In this document: piece by piece, positions 33,401 to 48,400 of the stretch
Numbering within the stretch: the first letter of the stretch is position 1
Layout: each line of letters starts with the position of its first letter
From: Phoronis australis
Taxonomy: Eukaryota > Phoronida > Phoronidae
NCBI GenBank assembly: GCA_002633005.1
Contig: NMRA01000002.1
Location: 2,934,228 to 2,998,227, forward strand
DNA: 64,000 nt
Direction of reading: 5' to 3'
Notes under the pieces: model-generated
The model's input: only the letters and a program-made list of their open reading frames with translations
What the model was told of the DNA's origin: nothing
The model's database searches: none
Program-made: the position numbers and the translations under genes

Positions 33401-36400
33401 AAATTTTACTCAAAGCATGCTACGCAATAGGACAAATTTCGAGTGGAGTCGCGAATTCAGGCATTAGATCCTGGGTGCAGGTAATACAAGTGTTGACATC
33501 TTACCGGTAAATTTGTGAACGATGTGAAGGTGCTCTGAAGGAAGGCAATGAGGTCAGTGATGTTCTCACTGGCATGGCCATAGGACTCCTCCAACAGCCA
33601 ATCGTATGAAGCTAGGGAAGGTCAGAGGTCAGAGTTGAACACCGTCTGCTAATGACTCATGATTAATTTATCTTAAGTTTCTAAATATCGCTATCACAAA
33701 ATTACACAATTTTTTCTAAATGACTGGAAAGAAAACAAAAACTGTTTAACATCTAGCTATAAATTCGACATCTTCTGACACAAAGAACATTAAGCTAAAG
33801 CAAAAGCAAAAGCAAAACAAAGTATTGATGAAAGCCACCAATTCCCAAATAACCGCCAAGAGGCTCTAACATTAACATATTTATTTTGTAACTATACAAA
33901 AACTTCAGTTAGCATACAGACCCTGTTGAGATCAAAGGTCTTTTAACCTAATGTTCAAGCTGATGTATTGTTCAGTATACTTTAAAGGGACGGCAATCCA
34001 CTACGTCACACTTACTGTTATTCATGTTTGCTCGATGAAAGTGAATTCAATGCAGAACCAAAATGCCCTTTGTGCCACGTTCTATTGGTCGTCAAGGGAA
34101 CACTAAATACCATAGAAAAAATTCTCTGCATGATAACCAGAGATCTGCATTCTGACTAAAGATAACATCACAGTGGTGACAGTTTCTCTTTAATGAAACC
34201 TTGAAGCAATGGAAAATAAGACTTCATATTCAAGCTTTCAAATCCCCTGCAATTCTTGATTTAACAACTCTTTAACTGATCCTCCACTTTTTACTTACAC
34301 AGCTCCAGGAAGTCATCAATTTTCAAATTTAACTCTCGGTAGATTTGGGCTTCAGCGTCGCTTCTAGCGTCCTGTAATACAAACAATTTTATATCAGTCC
34401 GTTCAAGAATTTAGGTTATGGTTGGCATTTGCTTGCAATAGTTTAGTTATGCAGATGCATTTAGTCAAAAATCAATAAAACTGACACATTTTAACTCAGT
34501 AAAAGTATATTTTTGAAAGTAGAAAGCAAGCAGAATTTGATTTTGAAGTACTTTCTACCAATCACCCGTTAATTGGATTACACGACCATGCCTTTTCTGT
34601 CAGTAAAATTTAGCAAAGACAGATAAATTCATAGCAAAACAATGACATCAATAACAAGACCAAATTCCGTTATGTTCAAGATAAAATTTCAAAAATGCTG
34701 TTACAATGTTTTCTAAATTATCATTTCATTTTCGTTTTATGCAACTTTAGAGTTTTGAACTTTTTTGTCCTATTTTTGATGGCCCCTCATGCAAAAGTGC
34801 AACATTTTAAATACAAATCCTGAAAATTTGGAGAATAGTGCACCAAGCATACTATGTGAAACTTTCATATGAATGAATACAATCTGTCATTTAGAGTTAC
34901 AATGTTTCAAAGTTAGCCAAATTCGAATATTTTTCTAAGAACCTACATAATATTAACAATCACCTTCATATTCACGTTAAGATACAGTATCACTCAATTT
35001 AACAATGGCAATATTAACTGCTGGCTGACAAAAGCATTAAACTCGGCCTCTAATATTTAACAGAAAAGTTGTCACAGTAGCTATGCAATAAAATAATCAT
35101 CACAATCAATTGGGTCACATGTCTGGCAAAAGATGTGATACAGCACTTCTTGATTTTATGAGTTACATTTAAATAAATACTGCTAAGTATCATTCCGCAT
35201 GTCTGAAACCCAAGAGAAGTAGTGCCCAACATCCTGCACCTACACATTGCAAACATCAAGCACTGCAGTAAATTTCAAGATATATACAGAATGCGACTTT
35301 CACTCTACTAAAGCCACAAACCCTCATCAATTAAAAGCCATTTTACAACATAAAGACACCGTCACTAGATGGCACTAGGGTAGTTGGTGAACAGTGTTCT
35401 CCATTCTTGAATGGATTTTTCACAGGGACATTTTCCAGCATTTTTCAAATTCTTTGCAACAATCACGCCATCAACTTGCCATAGTTATGCAATGGAATAT
35501 TCAAATAAGTCTTACAAAAATATCCAGCATGTCAAAATGTCTGCAAATTAATAAAAGTAATTGCATTTTATCCGGGTCAACTCGTCCCATCTCGTACACC
35601 AGAGCACAAATTTTGTCAAGCAAGATGTTTTTGTGCCCTCACAAAACTGAAGAGTTCTATGAAGAACATTTCCCATTGACTGATGCTACGATACATGCTG
35701 CAGCATCCAGCAATACACGCTTAAAAAGGCAAAGCTTGTGCAAAGGCGTATGAATGTGCTCAGTTATCAAAAGACATATTTCCCATTACTGCAACTTTGA
35801 GCTCCAAATCAAAATTATTTTCGTCATTTTCTGTTCTACTTTTGTTCGAACTCAAAATTAGTGTCCATTAGTCTGTGCTTGAGTATATCATGGGTTATGC
35901 ACTGACACGTTTCTAGTCTAAGCTCGCACCTGATGACCCATCATTCGAGCTACAAACCAGAGTAAAAGTCTAAATCTCGAATAAAAACTAAATGGGGTCA
36001 ACAGGTGCAAACTAGGATTAGACAGTTATTCACGCAAGCCATTATTAGAGCACAAAATAAATTTACCTTGAATTTTCACAAAAGTAGAATAAAAATGCCA
36101 AAATTGATTTCAAGTTTTGATTTCGAGTGCAAAGATTAGACAGTGGGCCGTGATCTTTCTTAAGTGTTAACAGACCTTACAAAGACTGATGATTAGAGAA
36201 GATATCCAACCACTATGGCTCTGACCAATAGAGACAAAACGAGGTAACAGGTGACTGGGTCTAGCGATCATGTCTTTTCAATAAAATTTAGCAAAAAAGA
36301 AAGGTACTCTATGTCAAAACAACAATATCAATAACACCACCAAACTTCACTTCAACATTCAAGATAAAACCTCAAAAACACCGTTACAAATTTTTTGAAT

Positions 36401-39400
36401 AATCACTTCATTTTCATTTTATGCAACGTCTGATTTTATATAAAAATCATAAAAGTCCATTTTAGATAGCCCCTCTTGTGGGTCACTTTTAATAATGCAA
36501 AAAATACAGTATCTAAAAGTTTCATTTGAATCCAAGCGGTCATTTCTAAAAAATCACATTCTGAATTAAGCCAAATTTGGACATTTTTCAACCGTCCTAC
36601 AGAACTATAAGCTAAAATTTTTATGTCACTGTGTCAGAATTGAGCTCACCTTAAACATCGACGTTCCTTGTAGCTTGGCAGCATGGACACTGTCTTTTTC
36701 AGCACTGCAAATTTAAATGTGACCATTATGAAATGTATTTACAAGAAGAAGTTGGCGACCAGTCAGCAATGACTCGGCGAACAGTCATCTAGCCAACTCG
36801 GAACCCAGACAAGCAATGGTCAGCTAGGAGTTGTTAGGTCGGTCCCCATTGCAGTTGTCACCTGAGGTGTGATTTAATATCCTAGCGCTTGTGATGAAGC
36901 AAGGTTTCGTTATTACACTAAAACTGATGAAAATGAAAACAAAAACACTGGATGTGGCATGACAACACGTAATTTTTAAAGGAAATATTCAAGAGTCAGT
37001 ATTGAAGTTGGAGCTGGTGTCAGCTATGCGGCTGATGCTGGTCTGCAGAAAATTAGCAAAACTACTCGATCGATGACTGGTCGCTGACTCGTTTCCACTA
37101 GTCAGATAAAAGTTTGTGATGGGTGCTGTATGCATCCAAATTAAACTACCAAAGTGGCAAGCAACTTACTGGCAGGCATTGTAACAACTCTGTTGAAATC
37201 AGTGGTACATAACATTTTCCATCTTACAAGTTTCATTTTCTCATGTCTTCCAAATAAAAAGCTATATACTATACATTCTGACAATACCACACATCTGAAA
37301 AGAGTAACACTAGTACCTACTGAAATATTTATTATCAGTTACAGCAATTCTTAACCTAGGCACATGATATGGCTGACAAAAGGAATTTCATTCTTTCAAA
37401 TTTCTCAACAAAAATGAACATTAAAATAATTCTATTTCCATAAAAACAAAGTTTGTACAGCATATCAGACAAAAAAAAAAAAATTCCGTGAAAATTTTTC
37501 ATGCTTTGTAACACTGCAGTCAGACTTTGAAAACTCGAGAATGGCGACACTTTTTGTGCAATGAAGCAAAGATGTCATTAGGTCAATAGGCCATTCCAAA
37601 GTGTCCATCACCCCTCCGTAGGTCAATAGGCCATTCCAAAGTGTCCATCACCCGGCTGTGTTCAACTTACCCAGTTATGTTGGAGATAAAGTCTTCCAAA
37701 TATCCACAAGAGTGTTCCAAGTGGTTCATGTTGATGGATATCTGGATCAACTTAAACAAGCAAAGATGGATGTCAAAACATTTCGCGGATTCCTCATTTC
37801 ACTTTCATAATTGCCATGCATGTCTCATACGTTTTCTATCAATTAGGAGATGGTCAGAAACAATACACTTCATCCACAGTCAAAGATAACTATTTTTTTC
37901 AAAATGACTCGTCGACGGCATTTTTGGAGCTTTGCCAAAACACTAGGCANATGTCAATTTCCTCTCCCACCAACACTTTCAGGGTATACCAGTCATTATA
38001 CCCCTCCCCCCAGTCATTAAACCCCTCCCCCCAGTCATTAAACCCCTCCCCCCAAGCTTCTGAAAATGTCAATCATTACGCAGGATTCCTTAGCATGTAC
38101 AGCTTCAAAGAAACACACAAAACACTAGTTATGTATTAACAGCAGTCCCAATTCACACATTGAGTTAATCCTCTAGAAGGCACTCAGGCCCATAACCTGA
38201 AGATTATAATTAAAGGGATTAGAAGATTCAACAAATCTCATTATGCGGTTGGTCGACAATGACCTTTGAAGAAAGCCGGTCTTTCCCACTGGCTGCTTGT
38301 GCATTATATTAGCTGACAAAGTCTCCCAACATAGATCACTGACATTAATCTGAAAAAATCTAATTCCATTGACAGCTTATCACGATGCCTCTTATTACCA
38401 GCAACTCGGGTTGTAAATCTGCCACAGTCTTCAAGATGGAAAACTTTGCCCATGCTCAAGCATCACGACTGGGAATTTTGGGTCATTTTGGGTCATTTTT
38501 CCCATTACTCGTGCTGTTTATAGTAATAGTCATTCTGAGCAACATGTGTTCCAAAAGTATAACAGGAAATGTTGTCGCGTATCTCTTAACGAATACCACA
38601 CAATTTGATGCTCGCAGCACCCTCTGCAGTACCTGAAGGAGAGTCAACTTGGCTGTCTTTATCTGATTGGTCAGCGTGAAGCTCAGCGTTTTGGTTAACA
38701 GCATGTTGGCTGACTTACGTATCATGTCATCAATCTCCGTGTGACTGGAATACATTGGAAACAAAAAAAATTGATTTTGCACAGCGCACGGTCACTAGCA
38801 AATGTAAATAAGATGAAAACTCACTAACTTAGGACACAGTATGGAGTACAAGGGGGATTTATTTGCCCACATTTCATAATCAAAAAGATCACGACATTGA
38901 TGCTTTGTCATACTTTGCTAAGTCTCTTCAAGAGCTACTATTACATCTGATCACTTCTAGAAGATCTTGAAACGGGGGAAATATAGGAAACATTTTTGCT
39001 CATAACTGACAAGATTTTACGACAAATGTATCAGGCTACGGTTTAGAGGACAAAGGTTTCTTGCTGCAAGAGACATTGCAAGTATATTTGTGATGGGATG
39101 CAGACTCAATGGACAGAGTGGTAGTTGATATATTGTGCTGAAGAGCAAGCAAAAGTGAGTCACAGTATGCACTTTTGAAGATCATGAATAACACACTTAC
39201 TAGCCAATTTCCAACTGCTACATAATGAATGGATTTTTGCTACAAACAATAATTTTTTTTTAACGACGTGACTTACCTTAAATGGAGATCTTCAGCAAAT
39301 TTGAGACAAGCATAAATAAACTCCTTCACCTGACTATATACTTTTGGCACGAAACTTGAAAATGGAAAACTTTTGGGGTATCTGGCCTGAAAGGGGCATA

Positions 39401-42400
39401 ATGTATTATTTGTAAACATTAAAAGCATACCAACAACAAGTTAAGCGACACACATTTTAAAACACACTCAGTGCAACAATGCCCTTCAACAAGCTGTGCG
39501 ACTAGATGACTGAAAAATTTTTGTTGCGCATACATGCACTGCCATCTAGTGTTCACTTGCAATTTCAACAAGAACTTACGTAGTCCAATTCTACAGCAGT
39601 TTTAAAAAAAATCACCAAGCTTTAAAGTTGCCGCTACTGTGTTGAGGGCAACTGCACAAAAAAGCCAAATGTTGTGAAATATCAGTGAACGAAAGAAATA
39701 ACGATTCGTCTTTGTCAACTTGGCACATTTTGTCACCAGAACTTGACACTGGACTAAGCGGAATTCACCTAGTTTTCAAAATGAACTGTACAGTCTTTGC
39801 CAAAACTCGTATAGTCATTTCCCTTAAAATTTACATCAATTATTAACCCATCAAAATGTAGACACACAACTGAACGTCTGCTCTCAATACCACTTGCAAA
39901 ATGACAGTTTTTAATTAATCTAAGATTTCACCCTGTTTTGCTTCCCTGAACTTTTCCCTGAACTTTTACCCGCTTTTTCATTTCCCACAAGTGTGGACTT
40001 CATTTTCATCATTGTCCAGGTTTTCCACGATTTCCACCAGAGGGCACTGACCTACCGAGGCAAGACTGGGGTTCTTGTAGGGGTACTTGTGTACTACAGC
40101 CTGGTACTCCGTGTCATTCTGCACTGTGATGGCCGTGTAATTATCCTCCTCAAATATATTGTGGAAGATCTGAAGCCACTTCTTCATGATAATCTCGTTA
40201 TATAAATCCCTGCAATGGAGAGTGCATAAGTTTTACAGAGACAAAAAACCTCTTAACACTGTCAAAATGCCCAGCGTCTCAGGAATAATTTATTTAATGT
40301 TTACACAGTGCCAGGCATAACACAGGCACAAAGAACATCGGCAAAAAGAGCACAACACATCTGCTCAGATGGAAAAATACAAATAATTTTAAGCAAAAAG
40401 GTCACTCATAAGATAATTGGAAAGAAAGTGGTGTTAAAACAAACCAGTGTAAGGTATCAATGTGCTGTGGCTGTGTGAAGTCATATAATGCATATAACTG
40501 AGCTCTGTACTTACAAAATGAAGAAGACCTCTCAACAATAAGACAATCATTTAATTTTAACCTAGTGATCTATTTCTAACAGCAAATCTTCCGCAACACA
40601 ACACATGATATGATGGACAAGTGATATTCTACTTTGTCAATTTTTCCATACAAATAAAAATTTTAGACATTTTTTGTAGCTTTTTTCTAGCATGTTTTGT
40701 ACTGTCTGTCCACTTTTTTAAAGGAGACAGGCAGACTTGAAAACTTCCTTAACGAAGAACCTGTCAATTGATAACAGGGGTCTTGTGAGTTTTAACTCCA
40801 GTGTTTTGCACAACAGGCTTAACCATGAGTCCTGCACATGCCTAACACATTGCAAAAGACATCAGATCGCTTGCACTTCTTTTACTGTCTGGATATCATA
40901 AACAACATTTAAGTAAGGTTACGGAGGACCTTATTGACAAGTCTGCATTTAACAAATATCTAGAAAAGTACAAATTTTGACTCAGTAAACGTACATATTT
41001 TCTGAGATTAGAAAGACTGCGGAATTTGATTTTAGACTTTTTAGCAAACAGTTATTAATTGGATCACATGACCACGTTTCTTTACTAAAAATTTGTGAAA
41101 AGAAGATAAATTGATAGCAAAAGAGTGGTATCAATCACATGATCATATTTTATTCGATATAAATGTTCAGGTGAGATATCAAAAACACTGTTAGTTTTGT
41201 AAAATATTATAATCGTTTTCGTTTTATCAACTTAAAAAAGATTTTTCATGAAAATCATAAAAGTACTATTTTTTGATAGCTCCTCATGCAAAAGTGGACC
41301 ATTGTTAATTCCTAACAGCGTTTTTGAGAATAGTGCAAAAAGCATTGTATCCAACGTTTCCTGTGAATCGAATCAGTCATTTCTGAGACATTATGTTCCA
41401 AAAGTTTGCCAAATTTGACCATTTTTATAGGGTTCTACATATCCTTAAGTTTCCATTATTTGCTGCCTAGTAACCAGCCTTTGAAAAATGGAAATTATTT
41501 TGTACAAAGTAAGTGAAGAATGACCGCATTGTTTACTATTGAACCTGTACTTTTACCTGCTGCATCGACTTACCTGATCTCAACCAGTAACTCGTATAGC
41601 TGGCTAACGTTGAAGTTATATCCCTTGAGTGTGAGACAAAAGAGAACTATCGTGTTCTTGATTTGCAGCATGAGACTAGCGTCTGTACAGTATGCCTGTT
41701 GAGAATGAAGAATAACAGGGGTGTCGACGACATCACCAACATTTCAACAAAGACGTGAATGAGCTTAAACTATCCAGAATCAATTGGAAAACTGGTGGTA
41801 CAGACATAAATTCAACAAAAAAGTGACAAATCTCAATGTAATTCTCTATCAGCGACCTGGAACAAGAACGTAGACTACCCTTTTGTAGCCAAATTTTCGA
41901 ACTGTACCTAGACGTAACACAGCAGTGCATTCAGGTATCTTTAACACAATAATTGTTTACGACCCTTCTGAGCAATCGTAACTCAACCCAAACTTAAGTC
42001 AGAGATGTCATATACAATGCAGATCAAATATTAAGTAAGATATAATCAATTCACAAAAAAATCAACAAAGAATGCTTCAACAATGTAGCTGTCCATCAAA
42101 CCTACCGAGTGTGTCCGTAATACAGCAACTATTTTGGACAGTGCCATCTCCCATAGTTCATTGATGTACGACCTATTCACCAGACCTGTTGTAGTGTTGA
42201 GGATATGATCTTCTACCACGAAAAATCTGCACGAGACAAGCTCAAGGTGAGTTCACTCCCAAAGAGCGTCTTGATTAATACATGTCATTCAGAAAAAAGT
42301 CATCCGAACATATGTCATTCAGAAAAAATCAATCTATTCATTGAATGATACTAAAAATAATTCATACAACTCCACTATTTTATAACTTAACATTTTTCAA

Positions 42401-45400
42401 ATTTAAAAAAAATGCATTGCCATGGAATCCATCACCTAAACGTTGCTAAAATTACTAAATGCAAGATGTGGCTTTTAACATCTTACCCGATGATGTCATG
42501 GAAATATGACTTGTAGCCGTCGAGACTTTCATGCTGAAAAGAAGAGTCATTGTTTGATGATACACAGTGTTGTACAGGCAAAGTTGATAACTAATGATTT
42601 GTGACAGCGTAGCACTAAGGATTATAGTAATTAGAGCAAGGTCTCATTCTTTAACGCAAGGTTCTCATGAGTGAAAATTTGTGAGGTCACATTGTTCTCC
42701 TATAACACACAGCGATATCTTGTGAGAAGTCTTGCGTGATCTCACAAAATTCACAAGACAACAGTCTTACTGAACATGGCCCAGACTGGACACGTGCTCA
42801 TCCACTGAACACACGCATGAGGATTTTCTTAACCGAAAACAGAATTTCGTGACATTCGTATTAATTGCTACCATTTCCTACAAGGTAATTGAATTCTTGC
42901 AACATCTCTCCACATGCTCTGTAACAATATACTATCAGTTTATTTGTTTGCAGAAAAACAAAATCAGGCACAAAAACGTATATATAGTTATAGAACATGT
43001 TTTTAGAGAAGTTGTAAAAATTACTAGCAGACAAAAAATATTTGCCACAACACAAATTTTCTTCATTGTCCAGGACATCCTGAAAGATTTCACAAATAAT
43101 GATTCTCTTTTTGAGGCACGTTTTCAGATAACATCTCTAGATTAGTGATATAGGTGACAGCACTAGAAGTGTAATTTAACTAGTGATATTGCTGAAAGCA
43201 CTTGTGAACTTTAACTAGAGATTTAACTGACACAGCATTAGTGAAATGTATGTAGCGATATAGCTGATAGGACTAGTGGAAATTAGCTAGTAATATAGCT
43301 GACAGCACAAGTGAAATATAACTAGTGATATAAATGACAGCACGGGTGAAATCTAACTAGCGATATAGTTGACAGCACTAGTGAGATGAAGGCACTAATT
43401 GTAAGTAAGTGGTTAGGCAAAACACACGTCAACCAAACAGACGTAGGGATATACAAGACATCATCCATACACTTTTTAACGCCATTCAAATCTTGAAAAA
43501 GGTCATTTCAGTTTTCAATATTGTAACGAGGAATACTTTATTCCCACAATGCACTTAAACCTTCACTTGCAAAATACACCCATTCAATGAATTATGCCAC
43601 GATAAAAGTGCAAGTGATTGACACACATGCACAATGAAAAAATTCAGAATTAGTTAAAAGAAAGCCTTGCTCACTAAACACATCGATTTAAAAAGAAGAA
43701 ATGACAGCTTGAGGTCGGTGTTTGTCCCAAATTTTAGAAATAGGCCATAATGGCCATTCAAAATTCAAAAAACGATGCAAAGACAGCAAAATTACCCACT
43801 TTGTAGATTGGAATAACATGGTCCGAAATTTGAGAAATATGATGAATGCCAAAATCACCCTTGTCCCAAACTCCAGAATAAAGAAACCCATTTTTGTGGG
43901 TTTTTCTGTTTCCCTAATTCTAGACACAAATTGGAGAATTTTTCAGTAGTCAAAGAACACTGAGTCTCAAGCAGAGAAAACAATATAACAGATTGGGGAC
44001 TTTCAAAAACACTGATACAGTTCTGTAGTAAATTGTGCAATGGAAACAATGATTATTTGGCTTCTCAGCAAAACGGCACAGGGGCACGTGTCTTCGCCCA
44101 ACAATAATTGCTCACTGGGAAGTTTGCCAGCACATTCAATGCATGCGATTTGTGTCAGGAAGAAAATCTCCGCCAACTGGAGACAAACGAATCATGTGTT
44201 ACCATACTCAATGTCTAACGCAGAAGTCCCTTCTCATTTTGAAACCAGACAAATTATCTTAAAGTGAGAGTGCGCGAGTTTTGGAGGCCCAAAAATATTC
44301 CACTTTAAACCAATAAAACGTTTGAGCCTAAGACAGAAATTGAGCTTATATGAGCTTCTTGGCAACCACCATGCAATTGTGGAAAACTAGAAGTTAATGT
44401 TAAACTGCTTATGTCAAAAGTCACAGTTTTGTCTTCTGGCATGCGAAAGTAAAGCAAGTCAATACCGACCAGTGAAATACATGCGTGTCCCCACACAATT
44501 GTAATACTAGTTGCCGAGCACGGGATATACACCAACAATCTCACTTTAAGTTACCACCACCCCATTAAGAGCCAGTCAGGAAATATACAAGACAAACATT
44601 AGTCACATAATACAGAACAGGCAGTTAGTAGATACAAACTACACTTACATGAACGATCATTCTACTACAGTTAGATCATTCGTGGTAACGGCAAACGACA
44701 CGTGACCTACCTTCTCAAACGTGGACAATATGGCGGGTCCCACGCGCTGAACAAGCAAGTCAAACAGCGATTAGATTTTATTGAGGAACTGTTTCCAGTT
44801 GCAAGCAAGATGTATACCTCTAATGCTACTTGGCAGATTGTGATCGAGCTTACGAAAAAAACTACTTCAATTTGAGACACAGATAATGTGCTATAATTGC
44901 CATATTTTTAATTTTCAGAGGCTTACAACATTGTCGCAAGTCCTCAAAATTTTACTTAATGTTGTTTGGTAATAGCCACGCCATGCAAACCATGCTAACA
45001 GCAAAGTAAATTTTCCTGAAAAGCTATTTTTGTTGAGAAATTCGACAAAATGAAGTTTCACTTGGCCACCATACAGTGCCTCAAATTGAAGAATTTTTAT
45101 TGTAAAGTTGACCCAGCTTGGTAATGGAAAATAGCCAACTATTTTGATTCCACATACCAGAGTAAAAAACACTGCAAAGCAATTGAAATGCCATTTCTAA
45201 AATCCATTGGTCTGTTTACACAAACTTTAAGCTTATAAACATCGGCACAACATTTTGGCTGGCATTTCTCTGGCAACGTCTTTTAGTGTTCATGGAAATG
45301 TAAAAAGCACGGAAGTTGGCGCATTAAAAAAGTAGACCAACAGATTTTAGAAACGATAATACTACAATCACCACCTTCTTTTTTATTTTATTATTTAACT

Positions 45401-48400
45401 ATAAGATACTGTAAGACATTATTGACAAGTCTGTACATTTACTCAAAACTCTAACAAAACTATTGGTTTTTAACTAGTATAAGTATACATTTTTTGAAAG
45501 CAGAATTTACGTAGACTTGATTTTTGACTTTATACCAATGATAAGGTTGCGTGACATAGCAAAAAAGAAGGGTACATTCATAGCAAAACCACAGGATCAA
45601 AAACACGACCAAATTTTGTATGATATAATTGTTCAAGATAAAATTTAAGAAACACTGTTACAGTTTTCTTAACTATCGTTTTGTTTATGTTCTATGTAAC
45701 TTAAAACTTTTTTCATAAAAATCATATTAAGTCCTATTTTTGAGAGCCCTCAATGCAAAAATGGAACATTTTAAAAAACGATTCCTCACAGAGTTTTTGG
45801 AGAACAGTATAAAAAATGTAGTATCTGCAAACTTCATATGAATCCGATCAGCCATTAAAATGATACGATGTTCTGAAGTTTTCCAGGGTCCTCCATAATC
45901 TTAATTCACAACTTGTTCACCTTCGTGAATTAGTTTTCTTTGCACTTAAACTTGGACAGCGAAAACATGTTACACATCTTAGTATCTAAAATGTTGTTTC
46001 TTGTACGATGGGCCTGCCCCCCTTAGAACACACGTAGACTTTGATTTGATTTACAAGACGGGGTGTAGACTTTGATTTGATTTACAAGACGGGGTGAAGC
46101 CCGAATGCAACACATACCTACCATATTTGACGGAGGATTCAACGCGAGGCGAGCCTGCTTCCGTCTCTGTTTTCGATAGTACGACTCAAACTGTTCTCTA
46201 GCACTCTAGAATGACACGAAGAACATTTTGTACATTTTCAAAGATTCCAAAGCACTCCCAGTATTTTGAAAAATCCCTTTCAAAATATTTTCAGCATCTT
46301 GAAATGCTTTCCACATTTTAAGATCACTATAAATGTCCGTATTAAAAAAAGTTGACAGGAACAGTTGCTTTGACAGTCCCGGAAACAAATATGATTCACA
46401 AGACAGCGATCCCAGTACAACTGACCTATCGCCAGGACTTTGAGTGACAGCTTAACTGACCAATCGAAATGGAGCATTCTTGAAACACCTTTGTTTCCAA
46501 GCTGCCATTTTACCCAACAAACAAAATGTTGTCAGGTAAAATTTATTGTTTGTTTGTCAACTTTAGCCAAGGCGGTGGAGCTTGCAAAAGGTCAATTTTA
46601 AAAAGAAAGACACTTATTCGTTAGCAGACTTTAGAAATGAATTTACTTCAACATGACAAATGGAAAGCCACACACAGCACATACAGTGCAAGACAAAAGT
46701 AATCAAACAAAATACAGTTTCCCATCAAGGCAGCTAATTCAGAGAACAGCAAAACTGACAGGTAAAAGCTATTATAGTCGCAAAATTCAAATGACAGAAC
46801 GACTTAGCCAACTCTGTAGCTCTTATGTTAACTCCCCTTCATTTTTGGTCGTGACGGAAGGCTGTTCTGTTGATAAGTTATGCTTCTACCCAGCCGTCAT
46901 GACAGGGGAATTATGCATAATTTAGTATTATTGAAATACTTTTGGCATGCAATGTATTTAAAAAACTTCCTTATTGTAATGTGGCGAGCAATCATTTGAT
47001 TGGATGATTGCTTCTGAGGCTAGATTTGCTACTGCCAACTGGATGTATTCAATGGATGTATTGATAATTTTGTCTTGGCTTATTAACGCGGTATGCGGCA
47101 TTAAACCGATAGGAACAAAATAATAACAAACAACATACCAAAACTGAATAGATATGTAAACACCTGTAGACTGGTGAAAAGTCGACCAAATCCTGAGCAC
47201 TCAGGTCCTGAAAGAGGAATAGCATGTATAAATGCTTATAATCTGATAAGTCAGGAAATTATCTACGGCATGCTAGTTATTTCAATCATTCAAAGCTTTG
47301 GTGTGATTGTCAGGGCGCGGGTTCTAATCTTTTTACTCGAAATGGAACTCGAAATTATGTTTGGCATTATCTACTCTTACTACTTTTGTGCGAACTCAAG
47401 ATTAGTGTCTATTACTCTATGCTCGAGTACATAATGACTTGCGCGCAAAGTTTTTTAGTCCAAGTTTGCAGTTGATAAATCCAAAATAAAGGCTAAAAGT
47501 TCGAGTTTGAACTCAAAATTTCGAGTTTTTACTAGGAACTTGTAGCACAAATATAAGGGTCTCAAGTGCAAACTTGGACCAGAAATTCATATGCGTAAAC
47601 TATGAAGTATTCGAGCACAGTCTAATAACCACTTGTCTTGAGTTTGCATAAAAGTAGAAGAGAAATTGCCAAAAATAATCGTTGAGTTTGTTTCGAGTAC
47701 AAAGATTAGATTCCGCGCCCAGAACTGTTCATGTTACAACAAACCATAACCACAGCGCCGTATTTTATTTTAAATGAGAACATACCAAGTCACTATTTTG
47801 ACCTAAAAAGAGCTGTTGAGTAATTACATCATACCGAACTGTTATGTACAATGTAGCAGCATTTCCACATTTTTTAGACCAAATTATCACGGTTTCATTG
47901 TCAAAATAACTGACTAAACAAAGACAAGGGACGACAAACCTCATCAAGTGTTTCTGGTACGTGAAGCTCATCCGCGTCTTCGAAAGGATTCGTTGACTTT
48001 GGGGAGTCTGGCTCATCTGCGAAGGGGTTGGATGGTGGCGAGGGCGCTGATGTCGGCGGTGGTGGGGCTTTACGCTTTTGTTTCTTGGCTCGACGTTTGG
48101 CAAGGGTAACATCCATCTTGTTCTGCTCTGCACACTGAAAGGTAACCCACATCCACAAATGAAGAGTAAACTTTCATGCAACAGTTTCAACAAGTAATTA
48201 TTTTATTTCGAATTCTTATACATTGAGCCAGAGCCTTGCCAGTCAATTTTGCCGATCGTTGCATAGGGTATTTGCAGAAAGTTTGGTGAGATTACAGCAA
48301 TTCTCTCATTTTGCACACTAACATTTGGCAAATTTGACATATTTCCAGTTTTCAAAGGCTGATTACTTGGCTGCTAATAATGGAAAATTTACCAAAAGTT

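Noticed and set aside
46280-46477. RCLVNHICF reading as the SEC15 CLHIY exon
   Set aside because: The true RCLHIYSVL sequence is the end of the exon at 47139-47207, followed by gtatgt, with correct phase.
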